Source of the DNA: Liolophura sinensis
Lineage: Eukaryota; Mollusca; Polyplacophora; Chitonida; Chitonidae
Direction of reading: 5' to 3'
DNA length: 64,000 nucleotides
Assembly: GCF_032854445.1 (NCBI RefSeq)
Contig: NC_088299.1
Span: 17,477,608-17,541,607, forward strand
Positions 45,924 through 56,990 of this stretch are shown here, piece after piece (positions within the stretch are counted from its first letter, which is position 1; every line of letters starts with the position of its first letter). The notes below the pieces were generated by a model. The model saw only the letters and a list, made by a program, of their open reading frames with translations. It searched no databases and had not been told where the DNA came from. Made by a program: the position numbers and the translations under genes.

Positions 45924-46675
45924 TCCATATTTGCCAACCAGAAACAGATAGCCATTGGACTAGAACGCTCTGACCATATTTGCCAACCAGAAACAGATAA
46001 CAATTGGACTAGAACGCTCTGTCCATATTTGCCAACCAGAAACAGATGGTCATTCCCAGACCGTTCTGTTCATATTTGACAACCAGAAACAGATGGCCAT
46101 AGACCCAGACCGTTCAGTCCATATTTGCCAACCAGAAACAGATGGTCATAGGTCCAGACCGTTCAGTCCATATTTGCCAACCAGAAACAGAGGGTCATAG
46201 GCCCAGACCGTTCGGTCCATATTTGCCAACCAGAAACAGATAACCATAGGCCCAGAACGCTCTGTCCATATTTGCCAACCAGAAACAGATAACCATAGGT
46301 CCAGAACGCTCTGTCTGTATTTGCCAACCAGAAACAGATAACCATAGGCCCAGAACGCTCTGTCCATATTTGCCAACCAGAAACAGATAACCATAGGTCC
46401 AGAACGCTCTGTCCATATTTGCCAACCAGAAACAGATAACCATAGGTCCAGAACGCTCTGTCCATATTTGCCAACCAAAAACAGGTAACCATAAGCCCAG
46501 AACACTCTGTCCATATTTGCCAACCAGAAACAGATAACCATAGGTCCAGAACGCTCTGTTCATATTTGCCAACCAGAAACAGATAACCGTAGTCCCAGAA
46601 CGTTCTGTCCATATTTGCCAACCAAAAACAGATAGCCATAAGCCCAGAACGCTCTGTCTGTATTTGCCAACAAGG
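45924..46675. repeat. 49-bp minisatellite, about 15 uniform units
   Basis: Monomer ACAGATAACCATAGGTCCAG, AACGCTCTGTCCATATTTGC, CAACCAGAA (49 bp). On minus no stop occurs in any of the three frames across nearly the whole array, producing three overlapping frames of about 130-170 codons with the same 49-residue period (WLANMDRAFW, YGYLFLVGKYGQSV, LSVSGWQIWTERS). It is repeat-driven, not evidence of a gene. Confidence 0.95.
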
Positions 46676-46679
46676 GTGT

Positions 46680-47700
46680 TAGATACAATATTAAGTTTCA
46701 TGAATTAAAATGAAGGTGTTTGTTGACAAATCCCTGACATTAATTTTTAATACTAAAAAATAGCATAAAGACTACAGGATTTGAAACCAGAGCCGCGACA
46801 AGATTGTGAATGTTGGTAAATGGTCACACGCAACCGGTGAAAGCCGGCCTTTCGTCATTTCACCTCAGTTATTTACCTCGGTAAGGGTTTCATTCTAACA
46901 GTTCAAGGTAATGCTCAAATAATAACAATCTACACGTGTGCGAGCACCATGGTAGAATTATGCAAAAAGACTGATGTATAATGCAATTTATTTAGACGTC
47001 AATAGAAGTTATCAAATGATGACCGTTTGTAATGCCTACACCTATATATTGACTCACTGACTTCACGTAGATATCCATGAGAATTTTCAACAATTCTGCA
47101 AACAATTAAACATTCCCTGAAAGATACATTTATATAAGTAGTAGACGGTCTTGTTGCCGTTTATATTAATATAACCACAACTTCTTTTAGTCAACTCTGA
47201 GATAACTAATATAGACATTCTAGCATTTAAATATTGGTGAAAATTAGAGGACAGAGAGTAGAGAAATCCCATATGTCACCGCTGGTCAGGCTTTAACCTC
47301 TATAGTGTGATCTTTTATGTTATATGGTACGTATGGTTAAGGGTCAAGCTCTGCCCTAAGACGGTTTCAATTGTTAAGAATTCATGAACAGTGAGCTTCA
47401 CTGATACCTGATTATTTTGTAACGGCACAGCCGTTCTATTTCAGAATCACTTTGGTTTCGGTAAAGCACTCGTCGACTGGACTAACAGCAGTTTGGTGAT
47501 ACAGCTATTTAAACACGAAACAGATCAAGCATCATTAGGGCGGAAAGGTATATTATTGGTCTTTCATTAAAAAAGGCTATGTATAAAAGGTTTTAATAAA
47601 TAGCTGTTCCAGAATGCAAGTATATAGCACCAAAGTGTCATGGGTGTAGCTGTAAATTTATTTAGCTCCTTAGCAACGATTGGATAGTTAGAATTCTTGC
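46680..47700. other. Spacer between two minisatellites
   Basis: AT-rich; no gene, SINE or repeat landmark recognised. Confidence 0.4.
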
Positions 47701-47710
47701 CAAAGAATAT

Positions 47711-50700
47711 AGTTACATGGTGTTTGTGCACTGAGACAAGCCAAATGTTCCTTGAATACATTAACATGGTGTTTGTGCACTGAGACAAGGCCAAATGTTC
47801 CTTGAATACATTAACATGGTGTTTTGCACTGAGACAAGGCCAAATGTTCCTTGAATACATTAACATGGTGTTTGTGCACTGAGACAAGGCCAAATGTTCC
47901 TTGAATACATTAACATGGTGTTTGTGCACTGAGACAAAGCCAAATGTTCCTTGAATACATTAACATGGTGTTTGTGCACTGAGACAAGGCCAAATGTTCC
48001 TTGAATACATTAACATGGTGTTTGTGCACTGAGACAAGGCCAAATGTTCCTTGAATACATTAACATGGTGTTTGTGCACTGAGACAAGGCCAAATGTTCC
48101 TTGAATACATTAACATGGTGTTTGTGCACTGAGACAAGGCCAAATGTTCCTTGAATACATTAACATGGTGTTTGTGCACTGAGACAAGGCCAAATGTTCC
48201 TTGAATACAATATCAAGGTGTTTGTGCACTGAGACAAGGCCAAATGTTCCTTGAATACATTAACATGGTGTTTGTGCACTGAGACAAGGCCAAATGTTCC
48301 TTGAATACATTAACATGGTGTTTGTGCACTGAGACAAGGCCAAATGTTCCTTGAATACATTAACATGGTGTTTGTGCACTGAGACAAGGCCAAATGTTCC
48401 TTGAATACATTAACATGGTGTTTGTGCACTGAGACAAGGCCAAATGTTCCTTGAATACATTAACAAGGTGTTTGTGCACTGAGACAAGGCCAAATGTTCC
48501 TTGAATACATTAACATGGTGTTTGTGCACTGAGACAAGGCCAAATGTTCCTTGAATACATTAACATGGTGTTTGTGCACTGAGACAAGGCCAAATGTTCC
48601 TTGAATACATTAACATGGTGTTTGTGCACTGAGACAAGGCCAAATGTTCCTTGAATACAATATCAAGGTGTTTGTGCACTGAGACAAGGCCAAATGTTCC
48701 TTGAATACATTAACATGGTGTTTGTGCACTGAGACAAGGCCAAATGTTCCTTGAATACAATATCAAGGTGTTTGTGCACTGAGACAAGGCCAAATGTTCC
48801 TTGAATACATTAACATGGTGTTTGTGCACTGAGACAAGGCCAAATGTTCCTTGAATACATTAACATGGTGTTTGTGCACTGAGACAAGGCCAAATGTTCC
48901 TTGAATACATTAACATGGTGTTTGTGCACTGAGACAAGGCCAAATGTTCCTTGAATACATTAACATGGTGTTTGTGCACTGAGACAAGGCCAAATGTTCC
49001 TTGAATACAATATCAAGGTGTTTGTGCACTGAGACAAGGCCAAATGTTCCTTGAATACATTAACATGGTGTTTGTGCACTGAGACAAGGCCAAATGTTCC
49101 TTGAATACATTAACATGGTGTTTGTGCACTGAGACAAGGCCAAATGTTCCTTGAATACATTAACATGGTGTTTGTGCACTGAGACAAGGGCAAATGTTCC
49201 TTGAATACATTAACATGGTGTTTGTGCACAAGGGCAAATGTTCCCTGAATACAATATCAAGGTGTTTGTGCACTAAGACAAGGCCAAATGTTCCTTGAAT
49301 ACATTAACATGGTGTTTGTGCATTGAGACAAGGCCAAATGTTCCTTGAATACATTAACAAGGTGTTTGTGCACCGAGACAAGGCCAAATGTTCCTTGAAT
49401 ACATTAACATGGTGTTTGTGCACTGAAACAAGGGTAAATGATCCCTGAATACATTAACATGGTGTTTGTGCACTGAGACAAGGGTAAATGTTCCCTGAAT
49501 ACATTAACATGGTGTTTGTGCATTGAGACAAGGGCAAATGTTCCTTGAATACATTAACATGGTGTTTGTGCACAAGGGCAAATGTTCCCTGAATACATTA
49601 ACATGGTGTTTGTGCACAAGGGCAAATGTTCCCTGAATACATTAACATGGTGTCTGTGCACTGAGACAAGGCCAAATGTTCCTTGAATACATTAACATGG
49701 TGTTTGTGCACCGAGACAAGGGCAAATGTTCCTTGAATACATTAACATGGTGTTTGTGCACAAGGGCAAATGTTCCCTGAATACAATATCAAGGTGTTTG
49801 TGCACTAAGACAAGGGTAAATGTTCCCTGAATACATTAACATGGTGTTTGTGCACTGAGACAAGGCCAAATGTTCCTTGAATACATTAACATGGTGTTTG
49901 TGCACTGAGACAAGGCCAAATGTTCCTTGAATACATTAACAAGGTGTTTGTGCACCGAGACAAGGGCAAATGTTCCTTGAATACATTAACATGGTGTCTG
50001 TGCACAAGGGCAAATGTTCCCTGAATACAATATCAAGGTGTTTGTGCACTAAGACAAGGCCAAATGTTCCTTGAATACATTAACATGGTGTTTGTGCATT
50101 GAGACAAGGGCAAATGTTCCTTGAATACATTAACATGGTGTTTGTGCACAAGGGCAAATGTTCCCTGAATACATTAACATGGTGTTTGTGCACTGAGACA
50201 AGGGTAAATGTTCCTGAATACATTAACATGGTGTTTGTGCACAAGGGCAAATGTTCCCTGAATACATTAACATGGTGTCTGTGCACTGAGACAAGGCCAA
50301 ATGTTCCTTGAATACATTAACATGGTGTCTGTGCACTGAGACAAGGCCAATGTTCCTTGAATACATTAACATGGTGTTTGTGCACTGAGACAAGGGTAAA
50401 TGTTCCTGAATACATTAACATGGTGTTTGTGCACAAGGGCAAATGTTCCCTGAATACATTAACATGGTGTCTGTGCACTGAGACAAGGCCAAATGTTCCT
50501 TGAATACATTAACATGCTGTCTGTGCACTGAGACAAGGCCAAATGTTCCTTGAATACATTAACATGGTGTCTGTGCACTGAGACAAGGCCAAATGTTCCT
50601 TGAATACATTAACATGGTGTTTGTGCACAAGGGCAAATGTTCCCTGAATACATTAACATGGTGTTTGTGCACAAGGGCAAATGTTCCCTGAATACATTAA

Positions 50701-50775
50701 CATGGTGTTTGTGCACTGAGACAAGGGTAAATGTTCCTGAATACATTAACATGGTGTTTGTGCACAAGGCACAAA
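47711..50775. repeat. 50-bp minisatellite array, about 61 units
   Basis: Monomer AACATGGTGTTTGTGCACTG, AGACAAGGCCAAATGTTCCT, TGAATACATT (50 bp). Units from about 47930 to 49190 are almost identical, with a recurrent AATATCAAGG junction variant near 48205, 48655, 48755 and 49005. From about 49200 rightward a 44-bp variant lacking TGAGAC (GTGCACAAGGGCAAATGTTC) alternates with full units and divergence rises. No continuous frame runs through it. Confidence 0.97.
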
Positions 50776-51537
50776 CCCCTATCCATAAGAACTTACATTC
50801 CTTACGGAGAGCATTAATATATGGTGGATTGATAAAACAACATTCTCTTTAGCAAGATTGAGCCAATGGTTAGGTACCGGTCCGGAAGGACCTACTTCTT
50901 CAATTCTGAACACTTATTAACAAAATCCTCAAATGTAGAAAAGCCAAAAAAATCTTTTGTTCATTGTAATATTTACCTTACTCTATTCTTTACATTTAAA
51001 ACCCCTGATATAAAGAGATTCTATAGCTAAGGATTTTCAATAATGCCAAGGTCAAGAGTCCGGATATGTTCACATTTGTCATAATTGAAAACAGATGATC
51101 CAAAGTCACAACTGTAATCAGCGGATGTTAATCGGTCAATAGAACACCTTATGTGGAACTGATTAAACTTTTTCGATATAATAGGCTTAGTATACTATCA
51201 TATGCCTCAGGGCTTGTAGATGTTGAAATAATTGGCCAAAATCACTTGTTTATTGAAAATGCCTGTTAGCTCAACGAAATCAAGAAATTGAGTCGATTGC
51301 GTAAGATTTCAAGTGTTGTAACAAGACGATAGAATCGAAAATACGACATATCTTAACATATATGGACGTACAGCTTGTCTTGACACTTTGAAGTTGTGTA
51401 TGTTATTAATTAACATACCTCGATTTAGGCATTTTAAAGGCAGTGCATATAGTGCTAGGCATAGAACATTGTGGAGACCAATTTTCGGTTAATGGATACA
51501 AACCTGAGTAGAAGCAGAGATTACATCGTTTGGTGAA
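50776..51537. other. Spacer, no gene seen
   Basis: AT-rich non-repetitive sequence between the 50-bp array and a SINE; nothing recognised. Confidence 0.4.
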
Positions 51538-51735
51538 CGAGGTGGTTAGCTCTCCAGCGTGAGGCAAAGGCACGGGAGCTTCTCACCAATGCGGTCGCTG
51601 TGAGTTTAAGTCAGCGTAGCAACATGCAAATGGTCGTGGGTTTCCCTTGGGCTCTACCCGGTTTCGTCGGTCAAATTGTCGTGTAAGTGAAATATTCTTG
51701 AGTACGACGTAAAGCACAAATAGATAAATAGTTTA
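51538..51735 (+). mobile_element. SINE family 1
   Basis: GAGGTGGTTAGCTCTCCAGC (A-box-like head), GCGGTCGCTGTGAGTTTAAG, GGTCGTGGGTTTCCCTTGGG, TTCTTGAGTACGACGTAAAG, AGATAAATA tail. One internal stretch before GTCGTGTAAG is shortened. Confidence 0.8.
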
Positions 51736-51814
51736 ATCATTATTTGTAGTTTTGCAAAGTATATTGTGCTAAATTTCTGTATGCTATCTTTGTCTCTCTG
51801 GGGCATCTATTCTT

Positions 51815-52165
51815 GACATGCCCCGATAGCACAGTTGTTAGAGCGTCCGTTCCGGGAGCGGTGGATCCAGGGTCAATTCTGGATCGAGCCTCACCTAAGA
51901 CCTTACAAAAGGAAGTTGTAACTTCCTCGCTTGGCTTTCAGCATGAAGGGGATAGTGCAACGACTGGTTGACCAGTATCAGTATAATGACTCAAGCGGGG
52001 CGGCTTACTTGCCTTCGATAAGGCGTCTCAGTGAAGCAGCACTAGATAAAAGAGGGGTGGACATCCGTTCTGCAACAAGGAGGTATATTACATGCACCCT
52101 AAGGATTCCTTCGAAGTCACATGGCTGAAAAATTGTTAAGTACGACGTTAAACCCCAGGCAATCA
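51815..52165 (+). mobile_element. tRNA-derived SINE, family 2, long copy
   Basis: tRNA-like head CCCCGATAGCACAGTTGTTA / GAGCGTCC with AGGGTCAATTCTGGATC as B-box region, a body with CTTCCTCGCTTGGCTTTCAG and CGACTGGTTGACCAGTATCA shared with the copies at 25015 and 55690, and 3' end AAGTACGACGTTAAACCCC. An internal frame of 65 codons is incidental. The 51-bp array begins about 30 bases after its 3' end. Confidence 0.75.
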
Positions 52166-52192
52166 CTCACTCTATCTTTATGTTTTCAGCAA

Positions 52193-53728
52193 CCGTAAGG
52201 CAGTCGGAATGCCGACCTGTCCTAGGTAATTTTAGTAACCTGCTCTCTTAGGCAGTCGGAGTGCCGACCTGTGCTAGTTAATTCAGTAACCTGCTCTCTT
52301 AGGCAGCCGGAGTGCCGACCTGTGCTAGGTAATTTTAGTAACCCACTCACTTAGGCAGCCAGAGTGCTGACCTGTGCTAGGTAATTCAGCAACCTACTCC
52401 CTTAGGCAGCCGAAGTGATCACCTGTCCTAGGTAATTTTAGTAACCTGCTTACGTAGGCAGCCGGAGTGCCGACCTGTCCTAGGTAACTTTCGTAACCTG
52501 CTCACTTAGGCAGCCAGAATGCCGACCTGTGCCAGGTAATTTTCGTAACCAGCTCTCTTAGGCAGTCAGAGTGCCGACCTGTGCTAGGTAATTCAGTAAC
52601 CAGCTCTCTTAGGCAGCCGGAGTGCCGACCTGTGCTAGGTAATTAAGTAACCTGCTCTCTTAGGCAACCGGAGTGCCGACCTGTGCTAGGTAATTCAGTA
52701 ACCTACTCACTTAGGCAGCCGGAGTGCCAACCTGTGCTAGGTAATTCAGTAACCAGCTCTCTTAGGCAGCCGGAGTGCCAACCTGTGCTAGGTAATTCAG
52801 CAACCTACTCACTTAGGCAGCCGGATGCCGACCTGTGCTAGGTAATTCAGTAACCTGCTCTCTTAAGCAGCCGGAGTGCCGACCTGTGCTAGGTAATTCA
52901 GTAACCTACTCGCTTAGGCAGCCGGAGTGCCGACCTGTGCTAGGTAATTCAGCAACCTACTCACTTAGGCAGCCGGATGCCGACCTGTGCTAGGTAATTC
53001 AGTGACCTGCTCTCTTAGGCAGCCGGAGTGCCGACCTGTGCTAGGTAATTCAGTAACCTACTCGCTTAGGCAGCCGGAGTGCCGATCTGTGCTAGGTAAT
53101 TCAGTAACCTGCTCTCTTAGGCAGCCGGAGTGCCTACATGTCTTAGGTAATTCAGTAACCTACTCACTTAGGCAGCCAGAGTGCCGACCTGTGCTAGGTA
53201 ATTCAGTAACCAGCTCTCTTAGGCAGCCGGAGTGCCAACCTGTGCTAGGTAATTCAGCAACCTACTCACTTAGGCAGCCGGAGTGCCGACCTGTGCTAGG
53301 TAATTCAGTAACCTGCTGTCTTAGGCAGCCGGAGTGCCGACCTGTGCTAGGTAATTCAGTAACCTGCTCTCTTAGGCAGCCGGAGTGCCGACCTGTGCTA
53401 GGTAATTTTCGTAACCAGCTCTCTTAGGCAGTCAGAGTGCCGACCTGTGCTAGGTAATTCAGTAACCTGCTCTCTTAGGCAGCCGGATGCCGACCTGTGC
53501 TAGGTAATTCAGCAACCTACTCACTTAGGCAGCCGGAGTGCCGACCTGTGCTAGGTAATTCAGTAACCTACTCGCTTAGGCAGCCGGAGTGCCGACCTGT
53601 GCTAGGTAATTCAGCAACCTAATCACTTAGGCAACCGGATGCCGACCTGTGCTAGGTAATTCAGTAACCTGCTGTCTTAGGCAGCCGGAGTGCCGACCCG
53701 TCCTTGGTAATTCAGTAACCTACTCACT
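52193..53728. repeat. 51-bp minisatellite array, about 30 units
   Basis: Monomer TTAGGCAGCCGGAGTGCCGA, CCTGTGCTAGGTAATTCAGT, AACCTACTCAC (51 bp = 17 codons). Variants TTTTAGTAAC/TTTCGTAAC at the left and AACCTGCTCTC/AACCTACTCAC alternate. One 146-codon plus frame (52987-53427) with a 17-residue period (LGNSVTCSLRQPECRPV) is broken by units of 50 bp that lack one base (CCGGATGCC). Confidence 0.95.
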
Positions 53729-54566
53729 TCAAGCCGCAACTGAAACAGAGAAATCCGGATTCGAACACATTCGATAACACATTATCACTGCAAGAACTAT
53801 CGTGTCCAAGTTTTTCCATCACAAGTCTGCACTCTCTAAATTTCCTAAATTTTACAAAGTGTATAATTCTATTGTATGTAAATAAGAACAGAGGGTTCGG
53901 AATTTCTCGCATAGCTATGCTTCATAACGGTTTCTAGCTTGACTTAACCAGGGAGTAAGTGGGGTGTGTTTGCATGGTTGAATTAGACCAGCACGTTGGA
54001 CATATAAACAGTTACAATCATAGCGTAACTGAGGTACAACTACATTAGTACACGACTTGAATACTGATCTCGGTCATTCGCCTAGAACTTTCCTTGCGTC
54101 TTTACAACGTCACTGAAAGCTGCTGACTGCTTTTGTTTGTGTGAATCCATCCCGTTTTCATACTTCATATACTTTCTCATATCTTTGGTGGTTTGTGTTT
54201 CTGTTTTGGTGCCTACAATCATCTTGTCCTCTTGTATTCTTGTCACACAGTAAGCAATTAGGCAACTCAAGCGTCTTTAATTATTTTCACACCCCCTAAC
54301 TACCATTCATATGACAAGTTAGGGTAGATTAGATTGTGTGTATTGAGGACCATATTAACTTTTTGTTTTATTTTATACATCACTTAAAGAAGGAATTTCA
54401 GTTGTCATATTTAATATACAAACACATTAAAGCAATGCCCAGGAATCAATTGGAATGCTTAGTCTACCAGCATAATCCCTGTTTATGCAGGAATATAATA
54501 TAACAGATAGCAGCATCATTATGAGCGGGATTATAATTCACAGGTTTTGACAGTCTTACTGGGCAG
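53729..54566. other. Spacer, no secure gene
   Basis: Short minus frames at 53724-53912 and 54082-54270 show no family features. Nothing else recognised. Confidence 0.35.
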
Positions 54567-54722
54567 ATGGCTGACACGGTGGACATCTTAGATGTAAGGC
54601 GCAAATCGATACAAGTCTGCGAAGTTTACAAACTGTTGAGACACCGAAACAAAGTGGAGGACAACAACAATGAATCCTCTAGCTATAAGACTGCATGTAG
54701 TTACATGTCAGCCCATTTTTAG
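54567..54722 (+). CDS. Possible small exon, 51 codons, unknown
   Basis: ATG 54567 directly follows a pyrimidine-poor but valid acceptor (CTTACTGGGCAG) and the frame runs 51 codons to TAG 54720-54722. The translation begins MADTVDILDVRRKSIQVCEV and continues YKLLRHRNKVED, ending with an Asn/Ser-rich stretch. Composition looks protein-like, but there is no recognisable family and a strong-looking donor (GATGTAAGG) lies nine codons in, so the real exon might be only MADTVDILD. Low confidence. Confidence 0.25.
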   Translation: MADTVDILDVRRKSIQVCEVYKLLRHRNKVEDNNNESSSYKTACSYMSAHF

Positions 54723-54869
54723 AACCACAGGAGCAAACCATGAATTATGTAAAGGGTTTATTGTCGCACAGTTTACACACCGTAGACAAAGGAATTGACC
54801 ACTTAAACATTAATCTAAACCGTGTGTATTCTTTTGTGTGGTGGCGATTTGTCTGGAATGTTCCCCATC

Positions 54870-54941
54870 TGACGTCAAAAGGTCAGCTCCACGGTCGTTA
54901 AGACTTGTGCTTGAGCTCCTTTTTCTCCTTTTTTGACGTCA
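54870..54941. promoter_or_regulatory. Pair of CRE palindromes
   Basis: Perfect TGACGTCA at 54870-54877 and 54934-54941, 64 bases apart, located just 3' of the Kazal-like minus-strand frame. A regulatory role is inference. Confidence 0.25.
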
Positions 54942-54994
54942 GCGTAGCCTAGAAGTACTTATAAAACTGAGACAGTTACATTCAAAGGTGTTAA

Positions 54995-55192
54995 TCAAAG
55001 GACTTGAGGGCTTGAAAAACTAATCAAACAGTTTGATGCCCGGGTTTCCATCTCACAGTTGCTGGCGTAGATGACCCCGTCACTGCCACACACGGGGGAG
55101 AAGATCCGGGGCCACGCCCTCGGACAAAACCTTTCTTCAGACCTCTCAAAAAGAAACCACTCCTCATCCTTTCCTTTGTCACTTATCCCCAA
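54995..55192 (-). CDS. Kazal-like domain exon (minus strand)
   Basis: A minus frame ending at TGA 54995-54997 contains FCPRAWPRIFSPVCGSDGVI then YASNCEMETRASNC. PVCGSDGV-x-Y-x-(S/N)-x-C is the core of Kazal-type protease-inhibitor and follistatin-like domains. Only four of the usual six cysteines are in this exon (spacing Cx12Cx10Cx8C); the first and last of a full domain are missing, so neighbouring exons or decay are implied. The upstream residues (KGKDEEWFLFERSEER) are charged. No ATG opens the frame; a possible acceptor (CCCTTAG) lies at about 55198. It could be the last exon of a secreted inhibitor or matrix protein, or a relic. No donor is obvious. Confidence 0.5.
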   Translation of the reverse strand: MGISDKGKDEEWFLFERSEERFCPRAWPRIFSPVCGSDGVIYASNCEMETRASNCLISFSSPQVL

Positions 55193-55507
55193 CTCTAAGG
55201 GTGATATTAGTCATGTCTAGCGTTGTGTACATATTTTTCAAAATCAAAAACAACGCATGACACCGTAGCTGAACACCAGGCATTGGATAAGAGAGTACCA
55301 GTTGTGACACGGAATAAACATTTTTCTCAGTGATATAACAAGAGAAATCTCGGGTAAAACGTGTATTTAGCTTCATTAAACACTTATATGTATTTGTTCG
55401 TAATAGATTCTACTCAGCCCACGTCATACGACTCACACAGCGATCTTAGTACGTGCAAATATTTTCTGAGCAGGCCTGTGCGGCGCGTGCGGCCCGATGG
55501 GATTCAA

Positions 55508-55580
55508 CATCTGTATTGGCCTTCAGCAGGCTGTATTGGCCTTCAGCGGCCTGTATTGGCCTTAAGCGGGCTGTATTGGC
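55508..55580. repeat. Short minisatellite, unit about 20 bp, four copies
   Basis: CTGTATTGGCCTTCAGCAGG repeats four times with small changes (CAGCGG, AAGCGGG), the last running into GTATTGGCCCTC. Confidence 0.8.
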
Positions 55581-55689
55581 CCTCTATTGATCTTCTGTAT
55601 GGGCCTTTTGCGACTGGTTTATCACAAGAAATGACAGATTTTATTATATTACCCGGTGATATTACATTACTCCGGAGATGTTATATTAT

Positions 55690-56010
55690 TCGTGCATTAT
55701 TACATGACACAGGAGACCCGGGATTAAACCAGGGTCTGGTCATACCAAAGACTTTAAAAATGGTACTTGTTGCTGCCTCGCTTGGTTCTAAGCATTGAGA
55801 GGTTAGAGCAAGGAAACATGACTGGTTGGCCCAGTGTCAGTGTAATGGGTGGGATGTCATATCTGGTGTCTTCAGCATGATACTTCAGTGGCGGCAGCAC
55901 TTTGGCGATGGGAACTCGAAGACACATTATGTATACACACAGCTAATGATTTGTCCCCGTCGTATGACTGAAAGACTACGACGTAAATCCACTAGCACAC
56001 ATACATACAT
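55690..56010 (+). mobile_element. SINE family 2
   Basis: CCCGGGATTAAACCAGGGTC (B-box region), TACTTGTTGCTGCCTCGCTT, GAGGTTAGAGCAAGGAAACA, ATACTTCAGTGGCGGCAGCA and 3' end GACTACGACGTAAATCCACT. It matches the copy at 25015 over more than 150 bases. Confidence 0.75.
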
Positions 56011-56575
56011 AATGAGAAGTCTAATAACATTTTTATGAACATCAATCCGCCTGTGAAACTATTGCACATACACTGTTTCTCTAAACTGTAATTATGCTTC
56101 ACAGACTTGTGAGTATTTAGTAGCTCACCATGGGAACCTTTGCCGAAAAGAACAAGAATCCGTCCTACAGGAATCTGTTTGCTGAGCCCATGACAATGTG
56201 GATGTAGGCCTATCCGGCAAATTGAAGACATCCGTTAAAAACTACTAGGGAGACATGATGTCTAATACACAGTTAACTGTTCTACCAGGGACTGTATTAA
56301 TCTATATGACTGCTTCTAAAACACAACAGATACATACTTTCACATAATCTGGACATACTGTATCAATTTATCACACTAAACACTTTTGGGTATTTATAGC
56401 GCTGGGCGTCTTTGCCCTATAGATGGATGGACAGTCTAGCTAGAATATGTCATCTTTGCAGACTGCTGACAGTGGGTCTGTTTTTTTTAAATATTTTTAT
56501 ATTTTATATATATGATAGTCTTTTCGCTATTATTTTTTATTCCTCCCCCAGTTTTCCTGATAATCTTTATCATTT

Positions 56576-56990
56576 CTACCAGACTGGCCCAAACACTCAG
56601 GAGCCTCTCACTAATGCGGTCGCTGCGAGTTGAAGTCAAGGCTCATACTGGCTTCCTGTCCGGCCGTAGGAAGGCGTGCCAGTAACCTGCAGATACGCGT
56701 GTTATTACATAACATGGTGTAACACTCCTGACTTCGAGGCGGACGAGCTAACCACTGGGCCACCGAAGCGGTTACTGCTCATTATGTGCCAGGGAGAGAA
56801 ACATGACAGTCACATAATGACGCCCAGCTCTGTTTGCCATGATGCTTTGCTGGATATCGCTAAGCCGATAGCGCACATTTGTACACCAGCTTAATGTAGA
56901 CCACACCAGTTCTCGTAGGTCGTGACCACACGGTGAACAGTGGTGGAGTAATTCTTCAGTGTGGCGTAAAACATAAATTCAAACAAATAA
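56576..56990 (+). mobile_element. SINE family 1 with another SINE-like piece nested inside
   Basis: The family 1 front (GCCTCTCACTAATGCGGTCG, CTGGCTTCCTGTCCGGCCGT, ending near 56697) and its 3' end (AATTCTTCAGTGTGGCGTAA, tail ACAAATAAA at 56985) are separated by about 230 bases. Inside lies a minus-oriented tRNA-like head (complement of CTAACCACTGGGCCACCGAA, 56748-56767) resembling a tRNA A-box region. Confidence 0.6.

Noticed and set aside
46146-46701. Three long overlapping minus frames of 131-168 codons
   Set aside because: All are readings of one 49-bp minisatellite without stops; no start context, splice sites or non-repeat domain.
52987-53427. 146-codon plus frame with cysteine-containing 17-residue repeats
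   Set aside because: It is produced by the 51-bp minisatellite and ends where unit length shifts; no flanking coding sequence.
47711-53728. CRISPR-like appearance of the 50-bp and 51-bp arrays
   Set aside because: Whole units repeat with no unique spacers between constant repeats, and the genome is eukaryotic with introns and SINEs; these are minisatellites.
56728-56775. Possible tRNA gene on minus
   Set aside because: Only an A-box-like stem region is present, with no complete cloverleaf; it is better explained as a SINE head.
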